Source of the DNA: an uncultured Algibacter sp. | Lineage (GTDB): Bacteria; Bacteroidota; Bacteroidia; Flavobacteriales; Flavobacteriaceae | Assembly: GCA_947502405.1 (NCBI GenBank) | Contig: CANMZT010000006.1 | Coordinates: 124,001-188,000, forward strand | Length of the DNA stretch: 64,000 nucleotides | Direction: 5' to 3' | Part shown: piece by piece, positions 42,376 to 51,740 of the stretch | Position numbering within the stretch: the first letter of the stretch is position 1 | How the letters are laid out: every line of letters starts with the position of its first letter | Program-made: the position numbers and the translations under genes | Notes under the pieces: generated by a model | Told to the model about the DNA's origin: nothing | What the model saw: only the letters and a program-made list of their open reading frames with translations | Databases searched by the model: none

Positions 42376-43092
42376 ATGAATACCCGAAAAGGCAATTTAT
42401 ACCTTATCCCAACTACCTTAGGAGACAATAACCCTTTGGAGGTTTTGCCTATTACTGTTAAAAATACAGTCAATAGAATTGACACTTTTATTGTTGAAAA
42501 CGATAAAGCTGCAAGACGCTTTATAAAAAAAATCTGTCCTGAAAAATCACAACCATCGCTTAAATTATTTCATTTAAATAAATTTACGGATGAAACCGAT
42601 TTACCTTCTTTTTTAAATCCTTGTTTACAGGGAATTGATATTGGTTTACTTTCTGATGCCGGATGTCCCGGAGTAGCTGATCCTGGTGCTGATATTGTAA
42701 AAATCGCTCACGAAAAAAACATTAAGGTAATTCCTCTTGTTGGACCATCCTCAATTTTGATGGCTATAATGAGTTCTGGGATGAATGGGCAAAGTTTTGC
42801 ATTTAACGGCTACTTACCTATTGATAAAGGTGAACGAAAAAGTGAAATCAAGCGCTTAGAGCGATTATCTTTTGAGCATAATCAATCGCAACTGTTTATT
42901 GAAACACCTTACAGAAATAATAAAATGCTTGAAGATTTATCTTCAATTTTAGAAAATAACACTAATGTTTGTATTGCTTGCGATATAACTTTAAACAGTG
43001 AATTTATAAAAACGCAAACAGCAAACGATTGGAAAAAAAATAAGGTAGACCTTCATAAAAGACCTACCATATTTATAATTCATAAAAGCTAA
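42376..43092 (+). CDS. RsmI-like SAM-dependent methyltransferase
   Basis: 238 residues, tetrapyrrole-methylase fold. N-terminus LYLIPTTLGDN, SAM-site LLSDAGCPGVADPGA near 93-107, and VGPSSILMAIMSSG near 120. RsmI itself 2'-O-methylates 16S rRNA C1402; this protein has GCPGVADPG where RsmI has G-T-P-L-I-S-D-P-G, and lacks RsmI's C-terminal extension, so it may be a paralogue with another target. Operon with dnaA and the phosphatase. Confidence 0.85.
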   Translation: MNTRKGNLYLIPTTLGDNNPLEVLPITVKNTVNRIDTFIVENDKAARRFIKKICPEKSQPSLKLFHLNKFTDETDLPSFLNPCLQGIDIGLLSDAGCPGVADPGADIVKIAHEKNIKVIPLVGPSSILMAIMSSGMNGQSFAFNGYLPIDKGERKSEIKRLERLSFEHNQSQLFIETPYRNNKMLEDLSSILENNTNVCIACDITLNSEFIKTQTANDWKKNKVDLHKRPTIFIIHKS

Positions 43093-43113
43093 ATTTATAT
43101 CGCTTTAGCTTTT
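43084..43113. terminator. Bidirectional terminator overlapping both stop codons
   Basis: AAAAGCTAAA pairs with TTTAGCTTTT around a ten-base loop. The stop codon of the methylase gene lies in the left arm and the end of the convergent peptidoglycan-enzyme gene lies in the loop and right arm, two bases apart. Confidence 0.6.
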
Positions 43114-43775
43114 TTATCTGCTTTTACAAAAGATGTATCATATCCTGAAAAACGCTTCATGTAATTGTATACTGTAGTTCCGTAACCATCAGCAAAATTA
43201 TGTAAGCCGTAACTTCTCAGGTACTTTTTAACACTACCAGGTCCAGCTAAATGCGCTGCAGCTAGTATTCCAGATTCTGTTACAATAATCCCGTTGATAC
43301 GCTTACCAACAAAATTCTTAATATCTCGTCTCAAAATCCATTTATTACGAGCTGCATTTGCAATAAATGCTTTCTCTTGTAATCTTGGATTCTTTAAAAA
43401 ATTTACAGGGTTTTTAATACCAATCAACTTAAGTGTTTCTGCACCAAATTGATATTTACCTAGGTAACCATAAGTATTTACAGAAGAATAATCACCTCCA
43501 GACTCTTTAAAAGCTAGTGCTTCTTTAAAGCCAACAAAAGATTTTCCTAAATACGGTGAGAACTCATTTTTAGAATCGTTAGACGTCAAATCATTATCTA
43601 AATCAATAACATCTTTACTAACAGTATAATTTAAGTCTAAGCCTTCAGTTGAATACTTACTTAAATCTATCGTTTCATTAGTTTGAAACGATACATACAA
43701 TAGTGCTAATATTGTAAGCGTCAGGGTGGTGTAACTTGCAATATTTTTTACCATAATTTTAAATTTTTTCAGCAC
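43095..43775 (-). CDS. Lysozyme-like (SLT-type) secreted protein
   Basis: 226 residues, N-terminal membrane anchor or signal (about 13-30). The domain FKEALAFKESGGDYSSVNT followed by GYLGKYQFGAETL near 82-110 has the Glu-Ser of lytic transglycosylases and the YGxxQF-like segment of the lysozyme fold; AAAHLAGPGSVKKYL is the later SLT motif. It probably cuts peptidoglycan glycan strands. A textbook promoter lies upstream. The Met at position 8 is an alternative start. Confidence 0.75.
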   Translation of the reverse strand: MLKKFKIMVKNIASYTTLTLTILALLYVSFQTNETIDLSKYSTEGLDLNYTVSKDVIDLDNDLTSNDSKNEFSPYLGKSFVGFKEALAFKESGGDYSSVNTYGYLGKYQFGAETLKLIGIKNPVNFLKNPRLQEKAFIANAARNKWILRRDIKNFVGKRINGIIVTESGILAAAHLAGPGSVKKYLRSYGLHNFADGYGTTVYNYMKRFSGYDTSFVKADKKAKAI

Positions 43776-43812
43776 ATTTTTAAAATAAAATATGCCTTGA
43801 AATTTGAGCGTG

Positions 43813-43843
43813 CAAAATTAGTCTTTTTTTTAATAACTTCAAA
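43813..43843 (-). promoter_or_regulatory. Full consensus promoter of the lysozyme-like gene
   Basis: Minus-strand TTTG (43840-43843), 19 bases, then TAATTTTG (43813-43820): an exact match to the Bacteroidota -33/-7 consensus. The start codon is 37 bases downstream. Confidence 0.7.
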
Positions 43844-43865
43844 ATTAATCGTTTAATGGTTATTT

Positions 43866-44777
43866 TTAGTTGTAGAATAGATGAAATACAGCTCCTTTTT
43901 TATTAAATTCTAAGGTAGGAAATGGTATTTTTATCATATTCAAAACGTCAAAAATAGACCTTAACAATTTTGAGTTCGTTCTAATTTTATTCAAATTTAA
44001 ATCAAAACTTAAATAGTACTGTCTATATCGTTGATTACTTGTTAACAGAGGATTGTCAATATCTTTTACACCCGACAACATACCATTCCCTCCGTAGCCA
44101 ACAGCTACATTTAGCCATTTTGGTATTTTACTTTCTTTAAAAAAAGAATGTAAGTTAACACTAAGCCAATAGGTTTGTCCGTTGTAGTCTTTCAAAATTT
44201 GTTCTAAATATGTTTCTCCTAGCTTATCTGGACGGATTTCGGCATATTTAGTATGGTGAAACGAGTATTTTAATGCTATTCGTTGCTCATTCCATAGTAA
44301 TTCTTGGCCTATATACAAACCTGTTCCTGCTCCATTTGCCAAAATATCTCCCCAAGAAAAACCCCATTCTTCAGAGTAAGCGTCAAGCACTTCTACAGCA
44401 GTTAAAAACGTAAATCCTAATGTAGCACCATATAACAACTGATTTTTTTTGCTTACACCACTCCAATTTAAAAGTTGTGCACCGTGTTTTCCTAATTGGT
44501 AAGATGTAAAGGCATGACCTAATTTATCTATTTGTAACCACTCATTATTATCATTTATGGTGTGAAATTTTGAACGTTCAAAGTCTGAATACCAAAGCTG
44601 ATTTAATCCAACAAGCGTTATAGTACCAATAGTAGCTTCAGAAACAACAACAGCATTTCGTCTTGGTTTATTGAGTGTATCACTTGGTGTTAAAAAGTGA
44701 TCCAGTTTAGATTGGGAGTACGTAAGAATTGGTAATAAAACAAGAAGAATACTATGTTTTAGTATAGAATAACGCAC
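43866..44777 (-). CDS. DUF2279 family envelope protein
   Basis: 303 residues with a signal peptide. KLGHAFTSYQLGKHGAQLL and WGFSWGDILANGAGTGLYIGQELL fit the DUF2279 (YfiM-like) family of predicted outer-membrane-associated proteins; the C-terminal half has beta-strand character. Function unknown. Overlaps mltG by one base. Confidence 0.8.
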   Translation of the reverse strand: MRYSILKHSILLVLLPILTYSQSKLDHFLTPSDTLNKPRRNAVVVSEATIGTITLVGLNQLWYSDFERSKFHTINDNNEWLQIDKLGHAFTSYQLGKHGAQLLNWSGVSKKNQLLYGATLGFTFLTAVEVLDAYSEEWGFSWGDILANGAGTGLYIGQELLWNEQRIALKYSFHHTKYAEIRPDKLGETYLEQILKDYNGQTYWLSVNLHSFFKESKIPKWLNVAVGYGGNGMLSGVKDIDNPLLTSNQRYRQYYLSFDLNLNKIRTNSKLLRSIFDVLNMIKIPFPTLEFNKKGAVFHLFYN

Positions 44778-45823
44778 TATTTATTTATCCCTTGTGATGA
44801 TAAGTAACGCTGATATTCTCTGGCATTAACATTGTGTTGCGCTAAAGTTTTAGCAAATTTATGATACCCAAAACGCTTAGCATCTGCTGCAAAATATAGG
44901 TATTTATGCTTCTCATGATTAAGAACCGCATTTATAGCCGAAATATCTGGCATTGCAATTAGACCTGGAGGCAAACCTCTTCGCTTGTATGTGTTGTAAG
45001 GTGATTCTATCTCTTTATGAACATTTAAAACACGTTTTATAACTGTATTTTTATACTTTGGCAATTTATAGGCAGCAAATTTTAAAGTAGGGTCTGCTTG
45101 AAGTGGCATTCCAATTCTTAGTCTATTCATATAAACCCCGGCTATTCTGGGTTGTTCTGAAGCCTGTTTAGATTCTTCATAAACAATTGATGCTAGAGCT
45201 ATCACTTGGTCTGGAGATAAACCAATATCATTAGCCTTTTTAATTTTTGCATCTGTCCAAAAGCGTTTATACTCTTTCAGCATACGCTTTCTAAAAGACT
45301 CCGCAGATGTATTCCAGAAAAACTCATAACTATTTGGTAAATACATCCCTAGAGCGGTTTCTTCTTTAAAACCATTTTCAGCTAAAAAAGAAGCATCTTT
45401 CATAGCATTAATAAGCGATGTGCTATCTGCTTCAATTTGGTTAGCTACTCTACCAGCAAGCTTTTCAAGGGTTTCTTGATTATTAAAAGCTACTGTAATA
45501 GGCAAGTTTTTACTTCGGATAGAATTGATAATATCATTATTAGTCATCCCTTTTTTTATTTCAAAACGCCCCGCTTTAATATTGGTTGTATATTTCTTTT
45601 GTTCAGCTAAATCATCAAAAGAATCAATATCTTCCAACAAAGGTTCTAATTGTTCACGAACTTCTTGATAACTAGCATCTGTGGGTACAAAAATATAAGC
45701 TGATTCATTATTAAAAGCAGTATTAGGTTTTAACATGGCTTTATAAACAAAGTTTGCAAAAAATGCAGCTACAATAAGACCAATAATGAGTATTACTAAA
45801 AGTATTTTTTTTATGTAATTCAT
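44777..45823 (-). CDS. mltG: Endolytic murein transglycosylase
   Basis: Cuts nascent peptidoglycan inside the strand and so sets glycan length. 348 residues: one membrane helix (7-30), LysM-like part, YceG domain with catalytic Glu in ASIVYEESKQASEQ near 218 and MPLQADPTLKF. YRRGLPPGLIAMPD and the C-terminal ADAKRFGYHKFAKTLAQHN are family-typical. Operon dapF-GNAT-mltG-DUF2279. Confidence 0.95.
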   Translation of the reverse strand: MNYIKKILLVILIIGLIVAAFFANFVYKAMLKPNTAFNNESAYIFVPTDASYQEVREQLEPLLEDIDSFDDLAEQKKYTTNIKAGRFEIKKGMTNNDIINSIRSKNLPITVAFNNQETLEKLAGRVANQIEADSTSLINAMKDASFLAENGFKEETALGMYLPNSYEFFWNTSAESFRKRMLKEYKRFWTDAKIKKANDIGLSPDQVIALASIVYEESKQASEQPRIAGVYMNRLRIGMPLQADPTLKFAAYKLPKYKNTVIKRVLNVHKEIESPYNTYKRRGLPPGLIAMPDISAINAVLNHEKHKYLYFAADAKRFGYHKFAKTLAQHNVNAREYQRYLSSQGINK

Positions 45824-46348
45824 CTAATTATTAATAAGTTGAAATAAATATTCGTTTTTATAAAAACCATTAACGTAGTTCCAATCTTTTTTTAACCCAA
45901 TTTGTTCAAAACCTCTATTTTTAAACAACTTGATACTTGCATGGTTTTCTTCAGAAATATTACAATATAACTGGTGCAAATCTAAATGATTAAAAGCATA
46001 ATCAATTAACAAACCAAGTGCTTCTTTTCCGTAGCCTTTCAATCTATCATTGGGCTCTTTAACCAGAATACCAACTCCTGCCCTTCTATTCTTAAAATCG
46101 AAATCAAACAAATCTATCATACCCAAAGCAGCATCTTGAGAATTAGAAATAACCAATCGTAATTGCTTTACCTCAAAAATATCTTTATGCGCATGTTCTA
46201 AATATTGTTTGATTAAAAATTTTGAATATGGTGTTTGGGTATTACTAATTTCCCAAATGGACTCATCGTTTTCAATGGTATGGATAAACTCTAAATCTTC
46301 AGGCTCTAAAGCACGCAAATATATATTATCGCCTTTAAGAGTTATCAT
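45824..46348 (-). CDS. GNAT-family acetyltransferase, RimJ/RimL or SpeG type
   Basis: 174 residues. N-terminal YLRALEPEDLEFIHTIEN, acetyl-CoA loop in RLKGYGKEALGLLI, and C-terminal NHASIKLFKNRGFEQIG. Substrate unknown (protein N-terminus or polyamine are the usual ones in this branch). Overlaps dapF by four bases and abuts mltG. Confidence 0.9.
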   Translation of the reverse strand: MITLKGDNIYLRALEPEDLEFIHTIENDESIWEISNTQTPYSKFLIKQYLEHAHKDIFEVKQLRLVISNSQDAALGMIDLFDFDFKNRRAGVGILVKEPNDRLKGYGKEALGLLIDYAFNHLDLHQLYCNISEENHASIKLFKNRGFEQIGLKKDWNYVNGFYKNEYLFQLINN

Positions 46349-47118
46349 ATTGTTCCTTTATAAACAAAAGTTGCTGGACCGATTAGCCAAACATTAGTAT
46401 AAGTGTTATTATCTGCATCAAAACAAACTTCTAACTTTCCGCCCTCTACATTTAAAGTAACGTGGTTTTTTTTGGTTTCGCCTATATAATGCATAGCAAT
46501 AGCTACAGCAGTTACACCAGTACCACAAGATAAGGTTTCGTCCTCTACACCACGTTCATAAGTTCTTACTTTAAAGGCTGTATCTGACTCTTTTTTTACA
46601 AAATTAACATTACTTCCAGCTTCATTATAAGGGGCTCCATATCTAATCTCTGCACCTTTTGATTTTATATTAAAATCTTCTATTTCATTTTCAAATTGTA
46701 CGTGATGCGGAGAGCCTGTATTTAAGAATACATGGCTTTTATGGTTTTCTACAGTGTTAACATCTAGCATCTGTAGTTTAACTATATCTCCTTCAATTTC
46801 GGCATGATGCAAACCATCAATAGCTTCAAAAACAGCTTTATCTTTTATAACACCAAGCTGTTTAGCAAAAGCTACTAAACAACGACCACCATTACCACAC
46901 ATAGAACTTTCATTACCATCTGCATTATAATAAACCATCTTGAAATCATGCTCTGGATGGTTTTCTAATAGTATAAGTCCGTCAGCTCCTATGCCAAAAC
47001 GTCTGTCGCATAAAAACTTAACGCGTTTGGTATCATTTTTGTCGAATACTTGTTGACGATTATCAATCATCACAAAATCGTTTCCCGTTCCTTGGTATTT
47101 GTAAAAAGTTTGCTGCAT
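46345..47118 (-). CDS. dapF: Diaminopimelate epimerase
   Basis: Converts LL- to meso-diaminopimelate for lysine and cell-wall synthesis. 257 residues from the chosen ATG (MQQTFYKYQGTGNDFVMIDN). The frame stays open 87 codons further upstream, but that part runs through a dispersed repeat and has no family similarity. Both catalytic Cys are present: MCGNGGRCLV near 75 and LSCGTGVTAV near 205. First gene of the mltG operon. Confidence 0.96.
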   Translation of the reverse strand: MQQTFYKYQGTGNDFVMIDNRQQVFDKNDTKRVKFLCDRRFGIGADGLILLENHPEHDFKMVYYNADGNESSMCGNGGRCLVAFAKQLGVIKDKAVFEAIDGLHHAEIEGDIVKLQMLDVNTVENHKSHVFLNTGSPHHVQFENEIEDFNIKSKGAEIRYGAPYNEAGSNVNFVKKESDTAFKVRTYERGVEDETLSCGTGVTAVAIAMHYIGETKKNHVTLNVEGGKLEVCFDADNNTYTNVWLIGPATFVYKGTI

Positions 47119-47223
47119 AATATCTGACAAAGATAAAGAAGTGTTTTTAAATTTTTTTATGATTTTATTAGAGTTTTGATAGCAACAAAAAAGCTTATTT
47201 AATACCAGAATTTTGAATGGAAG

Positions 47224-47320
47224 TTGCGTTAGGGATTGTAGTGAAAAGCCCACAGCTATCTCGATAACTATCGGGGTAGCGAGGACTTGTAACGTAAAGC
47301 CCGACCCTTGTGGTAACGCC
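47224..47320. repeat. Dispersed intergenic repeat, copy C
   Basis: Starts TTGCGTTAGGGATTGTAG, has the core CTCGATAACTATCGGGG, and ends AAGCCCGACCCTTGTGGTAACGCC. Same ends as copies A and (inverted) E. It lies in the 308-base gap between the divergent dapF and protease genes; the remainder of that gap shows nothing else. Confidence 0.65.
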
Positions 47321-47426
47321 CAAAAAACATACGGTGGATGGATTGTTAAATAGTAGTTAAAGTTGCTTTTGCAATTCAATATTTATTTAATTTTAATCGT
47401 TAGTAAATAAAACTTAAACGCACATT

Positions 47427-48827
47427 ATGAAGAAGATTTTAACATTAGTATTGGTTTCGGCTTTAGGTGGTATTTTTACATTAGGAGCCTACAAAATTTT
47501 TTTAGAAAAAGAACAACCGGTAGTAGTAGCCGCAGAACCAATTGAACCTGCTTTTTTACCTACCAATAACGTGAATGCCTTTTTAAATGATGAGGATGCA
47601 CCAGATTTTACATTAGCTGCAGAAAATACAGTAAATGCCGTGGTACACGTAAAAAATGTAACACTTAGCTCTGGGCAATTTACGCTACAAGACTTATTCT
47701 CTGGTAGAAATTCGCAACGCGCTCAAATGGGTACAGGTTCTGGAGTTATAATTAATGCTGACGGCTATATTATTACGAATAACCATGTTATAAAAAACGC
47801 GCATGAGCTTTCAGTAACATTAAATAATAACAAGACTTATGTTGCTGAATTAATTGGTGCCGACCCCAAAACAGATATTGCACTTTTAAAGATTGATGCC
47901 GATGAGGATTTACCCTTCGTAACATTTGCAGACTCTGATAATGCCAAAATTGGCGAGTGGGTTTTGGCAGTTGGTAATCCTTTTAACTTAACGTCTACAG
48001 TTACTGCTGGTATAATTAGTGCTAAATCGAGAGATTTATCTGGAACTAGCAGACAATCCTTTATACAAACTGATGCCGCTGTAAACCCAGGTAATTCTGG
48101 TGGTGCGCTTGTTAATACTGAAGGACAATTGGTTGGTATTAACACAGCTATTTCATCGCAAACAGGTTCTTATGTTGGGTACTCCTTTGCTGTACCTAGT
48201 AATATAGCTAGAAAAGTGATTGAAGATATTATGGAGTACGGTAATGTGCAAAACGGTATTCTGGGTATTCAAGGTGGTGCTCTAAATAGTATTATGGCTG
48301 AAAAAATAGGTGTTTCGGATACTGAGGGTGTTTATATTGATAGCGTGATTGAAGATTCTGGAGCAGAAAAAGCAGGCGTACAAAAAGGCGATATTATTAA
48401 AGAAATTGATAATATTAAAATCTCTAAGTTCTCTGATTTAACAGGGCATTTAAACACAAAGCGTCCTGATGATGTTGTAAATTTGAAAGTATTAAGAGAT
48501 GGAGAAAGCAGAACGATTCCTGTAACTCTAGCCAGAAATGAGACCTTTACACTGCCCTTAGTTGGTAGAGTGAAAAATGCAAAATCTTCAGACCTTAAAA
48601 GATTTAAGGCGAGTAATGGTGTAAAAATAACAGCACTTAACTCGCAGTACGCTGAGTATTGGAAGAAAAACGGTATTGAAGAGGGTTGCATTATAACTTC
48701 TATAAATGACGTTAAAATTAAATCTGTGGATGACATTCAAAATGCATTAAAAAATTCTAATTCTGAAGCGTTAAGAATAGAGCTTATTAATACAAATGGA
48801 GAAAAAGAACGTTATAATTTTAGATAA
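47427..48827 (+). CDS. Do/HtrA-type periplasmic serine protease
   Basis: 466 residues. N-terminal membrane segment or signal (3-26). Trypsin-like domain with the triad His in ITNNHVIKNAHE, Asp in KTDIALLKI and Ser in NPGNSGGALVN near 212. PDZ1 near 275-365 (GAEKAGVQKGDIIKEIDN) and a more diverged PDZ2 near 385-460 (IEEGCIITSINDVKI). Degrades or refolds damaged envelope proteins. A strong terminator follows. Confidence 0.95.
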   Translation: MKKILTLVLVSALGGIFTLGAYKIFLEKEQPVVVAAEPIEPAFLPTNNVNAFLNDEDAPDFTLAAENTVNAVVHVKNVTLSSGQFTLQDLFSGRNSQRAQMGTGSGVIINADGYIITNNHVIKNAHELSVTLNNNKTYVAELIGADPKTDIALLKIDADEDLPFVTFADSDNAKIGEWVLAVGNPFNLTSTVTAGIISAKSRDLSGTSRQSFIQTDAAVNPGNSGGALVNTEGQLVGINTAISSQTGSYVGYSFAVPSNIARKVIEDIMEYGNVQNGILGIQGGALNSIMAEKIGVSDTEGVYIDSVIEDSGAEKAGVQKGDIIKEIDNIKISKFSDLTGHLNTKRPDDVVNLKVLRDGESRTIPVTLARNETFTLPLVGRVKNAKSSDLKRFKASNGVKITALNSQYAEYWKKNGIEEGCIITSINDVKIKSVDDIQNALKNSNSEALRIELINTNGEKERYNFR

Positions 48828-48846
48828 AAAACGTTCTTTTATTAGA

Positions 48847-48903
48847 TTCCCGATTTCTCGGGAATGACAATTTCATGGGAAACTTCGAGGTTTAGCCTCG
48901 AAG
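48847..48903. repeat. Pair of short intergenic hairpins
   Basis: TTCCCGA-TTTC-TCGGGAA (48847-48864), then CTTCGAGG with CCTCGAAG (48883-48903). The first, read on the minus strand, begins GTCATTCCCGAG, like the start of the repeat at 98. They lie just past the protease stop and before its terminator. Confidence 0.5.
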
Positions 48904-48921
48904 AATTCTTTTTTAATTAAT

Positions 48922-48955
48922 TAACCCTTCAAATATATAAATTTTTGAAGGGTTA
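48922..48955 (+). terminator. Terminator after the Do-type protease
   Basis: TAACCCTTCAAA pairs perfectly with TTTGAAGGGTTA (12 bp), followed by TTTTTTTG. Confidence 0.85.
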
Positions 48956-48996
48956 TTTTTTTGTTAAAATAGCTTACGAAAACGTTTGAAATATGG

Positions 48997-49004
48997 TACT
49001 TTTG
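48997..49004 (+). promoter_or_regulatory. -7 promoter element for the GAPDH gene
   Basis: TACTTTTG, 36 bases upstream of the ATG. No clear -33 element. Confidence 0.4.
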
Positions 49005-49040
49005 CCAAAATTTTTCAAATCAAACTAAACTATTTAAGCT

Positions 49041-50489
49041 ATGAGTTCTAACAAAACTTATGAAAAAGAATTAGCATTTCAAGCAGACCGAAGAAAAGCT
49101 ACTGTAGAATTTATTAAAACAGTGAGTGATTTATGGTATGATAAGTCTATTGAATTGGTTTTATTTAGAAATCAACTCATCGATAGAAATGTGAGTCAAA
49201 TTTTGAGTCTGCATGAATATGCAGGTCAATTTGTACAAAAACCCATTTCAATTTTTGACTCCGTAGAAATTGCTCAGGCCATTAAAAGTCTAAACGTACC
49301 TCCTGCAAAATTAGATATTGGTAAACTAACTTATGAATATCATTTAGAAGACAACAAACACAACAATGCCAAAGCATTTGTAGCTTCAAAACTAAAAGAT
49401 GCCAGTAAAAACGGAAACATAGAGCCTAAGGATGTTGTGCTTTATGGTTTTGGGAGAATTGGACGATTAGTAGCTAGAGAGCTTATGGTAAGAACGGGAA
49501 AAGGTAGCCAACTTCGATTAAGAGCTATAGTAACTCGTGGCGTAATCGATGCTCAAATACTAGAAAAAAGAGCATCTCTCCTACGTAATGACTCTGTACA
49601 TGGCGATTTCCCAGGTACAGTTTCTATAGATGAGGCTAATAGTGCATTAATAATCAACGGTACTACCGTAAAAATTATTTCTGCAAACTCACCCGAAGAG
49701 GTAGACTATACAAAATTCAATATCAATAACGCTTTGGTTATTGATAATACAGGTGCTTTTAGAGATAAAGCAGCGCTTAGTAAGCATCTACAATCTAAAG
49801 GTGTAGATAAAGTATTATTAACTGCACCAGGAAAAGGAGTCCCAAACATTGTTTATGGTGTTAATCATAAAGAAAACAATCCGGATAAGATGAATATTTT
49901 TTCAGCAGCATCTTGTACTACTAACGCTATTACTCCAGTTTTAAAAGCAATAGAAGATTCTTTCGGCGTTAAAAGTGGGCATTTAGAAACTATTCATGCC
50001 TACACAAACGATCAAAATTTAGTAGATAATTTTCATAAAAAATACCGCCGTGGTAGAGCTGCAGGATTAAATATGGTAATAACCGAAACTGGTGCAGGAA
50101 GTGCCGTTGCAAAAGCGTTACCAAGCTTAGAAGGAAAATTAACTTCAAACGCCATTCGTGTACCTGTGCCAAATGGTTCTTTAGCAATTCTTAACTTAGA
50201 GTTAGAAAATAAAACTTCGCTTAATGGCATAAATACCATTTTAAAAAAATATGCTTTAGAAGGCGACTTAGTAGAGCAAATAAAGTATGAATTAAGTGAT
50301 GAGCTTGTTTCTAGCGACATTGTTGGTAGTTCTGCACCATCCATTTATGATAGTAAGGCTACTATTGTTAGAAAAGACGGTAAAAATGTACTGCTTTACA
50401 TCTGGTACGATAACGAGTACGGATATAGCCACCAAGTTATTCGTTTAGCAAAGTATATCGCAAAAGTTAGACGCTATACCTACTATTAA
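49041..50489 (+). CDS. gap: Glyceraldehyde-3-phosphate dehydrogenase, long form
   Basis: 482 residues, about 145 longer than the standard enzyme owing to an N-terminal helical region (FQADRRKATVEFIKTVSDLW...). NAD(P)-binding loop YGFGRIGRLVAREL near 137, catalytic Cys in SAASCTTNAITPV near 292, and EYGYSHQVIRLAKY at the end. This long form is usual in Bacteroidota; it may serve gluconeogenesis or use a different cofactor than the short form, which I cannot tell from sequence. Confidence 0.92.
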   Translation: MSSNKTYEKELAFQADRRKATVEFIKTVSDLWYDKSIELVLFRNQLIDRNVSQILSLHEYAGQFVQKPISIFDSVEIAQAIKSLNVPPAKLDIGKLTYEYHLEDNKHNNAKAFVASKLKDASKNGNIEPKDVVLYGFGRIGRLVARELMVRTGKGSQLRLRAIVTRGVIDAQILEKRASLLRNDSVHGDFPGTVSIDEANSALIINGTTVKIISANSPEEVDYTKFNINNALVIDNTGAFRDKAALSKHLQSKGVDKVLLTAPGKGVPNIVYGVNHKENNPDKMNIFSAASCTTNAITPVLKAIEDSFGVKSGHLETIHAYTNDQNLVDNFHKKYRRGRAAGLNMVITETGAGSAVAKALPSLEGKLTSNAIRVPVPNGSLAILNLELENKTSLNGINTILKKYALEGDLVEQIKYELSDELVSSDIVGSSAPSIYDSKATIVRKDGKNVLLYIWYDNEYGYSHQVIRLAKYIAKVRRYTYY

Positions 50490-50515
50490 AATAAGTTTAT
50501 ATATGTTTTGGGAGT

Positions 50516-50590
50516 GACCCCGCTTATTGCGGGGTCGAGTTTTTCGTTGCAAGCCCTCGCTCTCCCGATAACTATCTGGAATAACGCGAG
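50516..50590. repeat. GC-rich hairpin and dispersed repeat, copy D (partial)
   Basis: GACCCCGC pairs with GCGGGGTC around TTATT (50516-50536). Next, GTTGCAAGCCCTCGCT..CCCGATAACTATCTGG..TAACGC (50547-50588) matches the inner part and one end of copy C read in reverse. The rest of the 323-base gap between GAPDH and the next gene holds a terminator and nothing else I can name. Confidence 0.55.
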
Positions 50591-50713
50591 TATATCCGCC
50601 AAAATCTGTACCTAAATATAAACACCAAGTCAGTTTGTAATAGCTGTTACTAAACAAAGAGAAACTCTTTTTTCATTAAAAATCTAATTTAATATTTCAA
50701 TCGTATATAAATT

Positions 50714-50733
50714 AGCCTCATTTTTATGAGGCT
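50714..50733 (+). terminator. Terminator upstream of the 207-residue protein gene
   Basis: AGCCTCA pairs with TGAGGCT, followed by TTTTTATT. It lies 225 bases after the GAPDH stop and would end that transcript, including the repeat. Confidence 0.7.
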
Positions 50734-50812
50734 TTTTATTGATTTATAATCAATTAATTAACAATATTTTATAAATTCGCAAACCAATTACAACCAATAA
50801 ATCCATTTAAAA

Positions 50813-51436
50813 ATGAATCCTATCAAATCTTTGCTTTTAATAGTATTTACATGTTTAATTAGCTTAACCTCATTTTCTCAAACCAAAAAAGACGACGACA
50901 AATTATCACTATATAACAGTAGTATTGATAATCAATTTGAATATATTTTAAGAAAATCTGGTAATTTTAAAGGTACAAACGGTCAACCTTACGAAGCCGT
51001 AAAACGCAGTATGTTTTTAGCCTTAAGAGCACATACTTTAGATTCTTTAAAAACGGTTCATAAAAATCTAGCAGAAACTCAAGCAATTGTTAAAACTCAA
51101 GCTAAAGAAATTGAAGATTTAAAAACGAATCTATCAAGCACACAAACCAATTTAGACAAAACCAACGAAGAAAAAAATAACATGGCGCTATTTGGTATGC
51201 AAATGAGCAAAACCAATTACAACGTGCTTATGTGGTCTATTATTGGAGGGTTATTAGCATTATTAATTTTGTTTATCTATAAGTTTAAAAATAGCAATGC
51301 TATAACTAGAGAAGCAAAACATAATTTAGCTGAAATTGAAGAAGAATTTGAAGAGCACCGCAGAACAGCTCTTGAGCGTGAACAAAAAGTTAGACGTCAA
51401 CTTCAGGACGAAATAAACAAACAGAAGAAAGTTTAA
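50813..51436 (+). CDS. Secreted/membrane coiled-coil protein, unknown
   Basis: 207 residues: signal peptide (SLTSFSQ), a segment YNSSIDNQFEYILRKSGNFKG.. near 34, a coiled coil about 85-125 (LAETQAIVKTQAKEIEDLK), one membrane helix about 142-160 (SIIGGLLALLILFIYKF) and a charged helical tail rich in E, R and K to the end. Conserved in flavobacteria as far as I recall; function unknown. Confidence 0.75.
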   Translation: MNPIKSLLLIVFTCLISLTSFSQTKKDDDKLSLYNSSIDNQFEYILRKSGNFKGTNGQPYEAVKRSMFLALRAHTLDSLKTVHKNLAETQAIVKTQAKEIEDLKTNLSSTQTNLDKTNEEKNNMALFGMQMSKTNYNVLMWSIIGGLLALLILFIYKFKNSNAITREAKHNLAEIEEEFEEHRRTALEREQKVRRQLQDEINKQKKV

Positions 51437-51544
51437 ATAAAAAACTGTCAAAATTTCACTAACCTGACAGTTCTTAATTTGGAATATTTTTTGCTTTGTA
51501 GCAAGTGTTGATTTTTTATAGTTTAACATTTAAAATTTTAGATT

Positions 51545-51727
51545 ATGAAGAAAAAACCTGTTAAAGTCCAATTAATTGGAAAAGAAAAGCAGTATTTCTT
51601 GATTAAATTTCCTGATTTAAAAATCCCTGTAAAAGTTAATCATAACTTGTACACCAAAATGAAACACAGTCAGGAATATGTGTTTTCAAACTTAAATCAA
51701 AAAGGATTTAATTCACATTCTGCTTAA
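51545..51727 (+). CDS. Small basic protein, unknown
   Basis: 60 residues, 17 Lys/Arg/His. Beta-rich pattern (VQLIGKEKQYFLIKFPDLKI, then PVKVNHNLYTKMK). It is bracketed by a weak hairpin before it and a strong terminator after it, which supports a real gene. No family recognised. Confidence 0.65.
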   Translation: MKKKPVKVQLIGKEKQYFLIKFPDLKIPVKVNHNLYTKMKHSQEYVFSNLNQKGFNSHSA

Positions 51728-51740
51728 ACAGAAAACTAAT

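Noticed and set aside
47119-47379. N-terminal extension of dapF
   Set aside because: The frame is open but runs through a dispersed repeat and has no similarity to the enzyme; the usual start lies at 47118.
50445-50657. 70-codon minus-strand frame after GAPDH
   Set aside because: Lies across a GC-rich hairpin and repeat; composition is repeat-derived.
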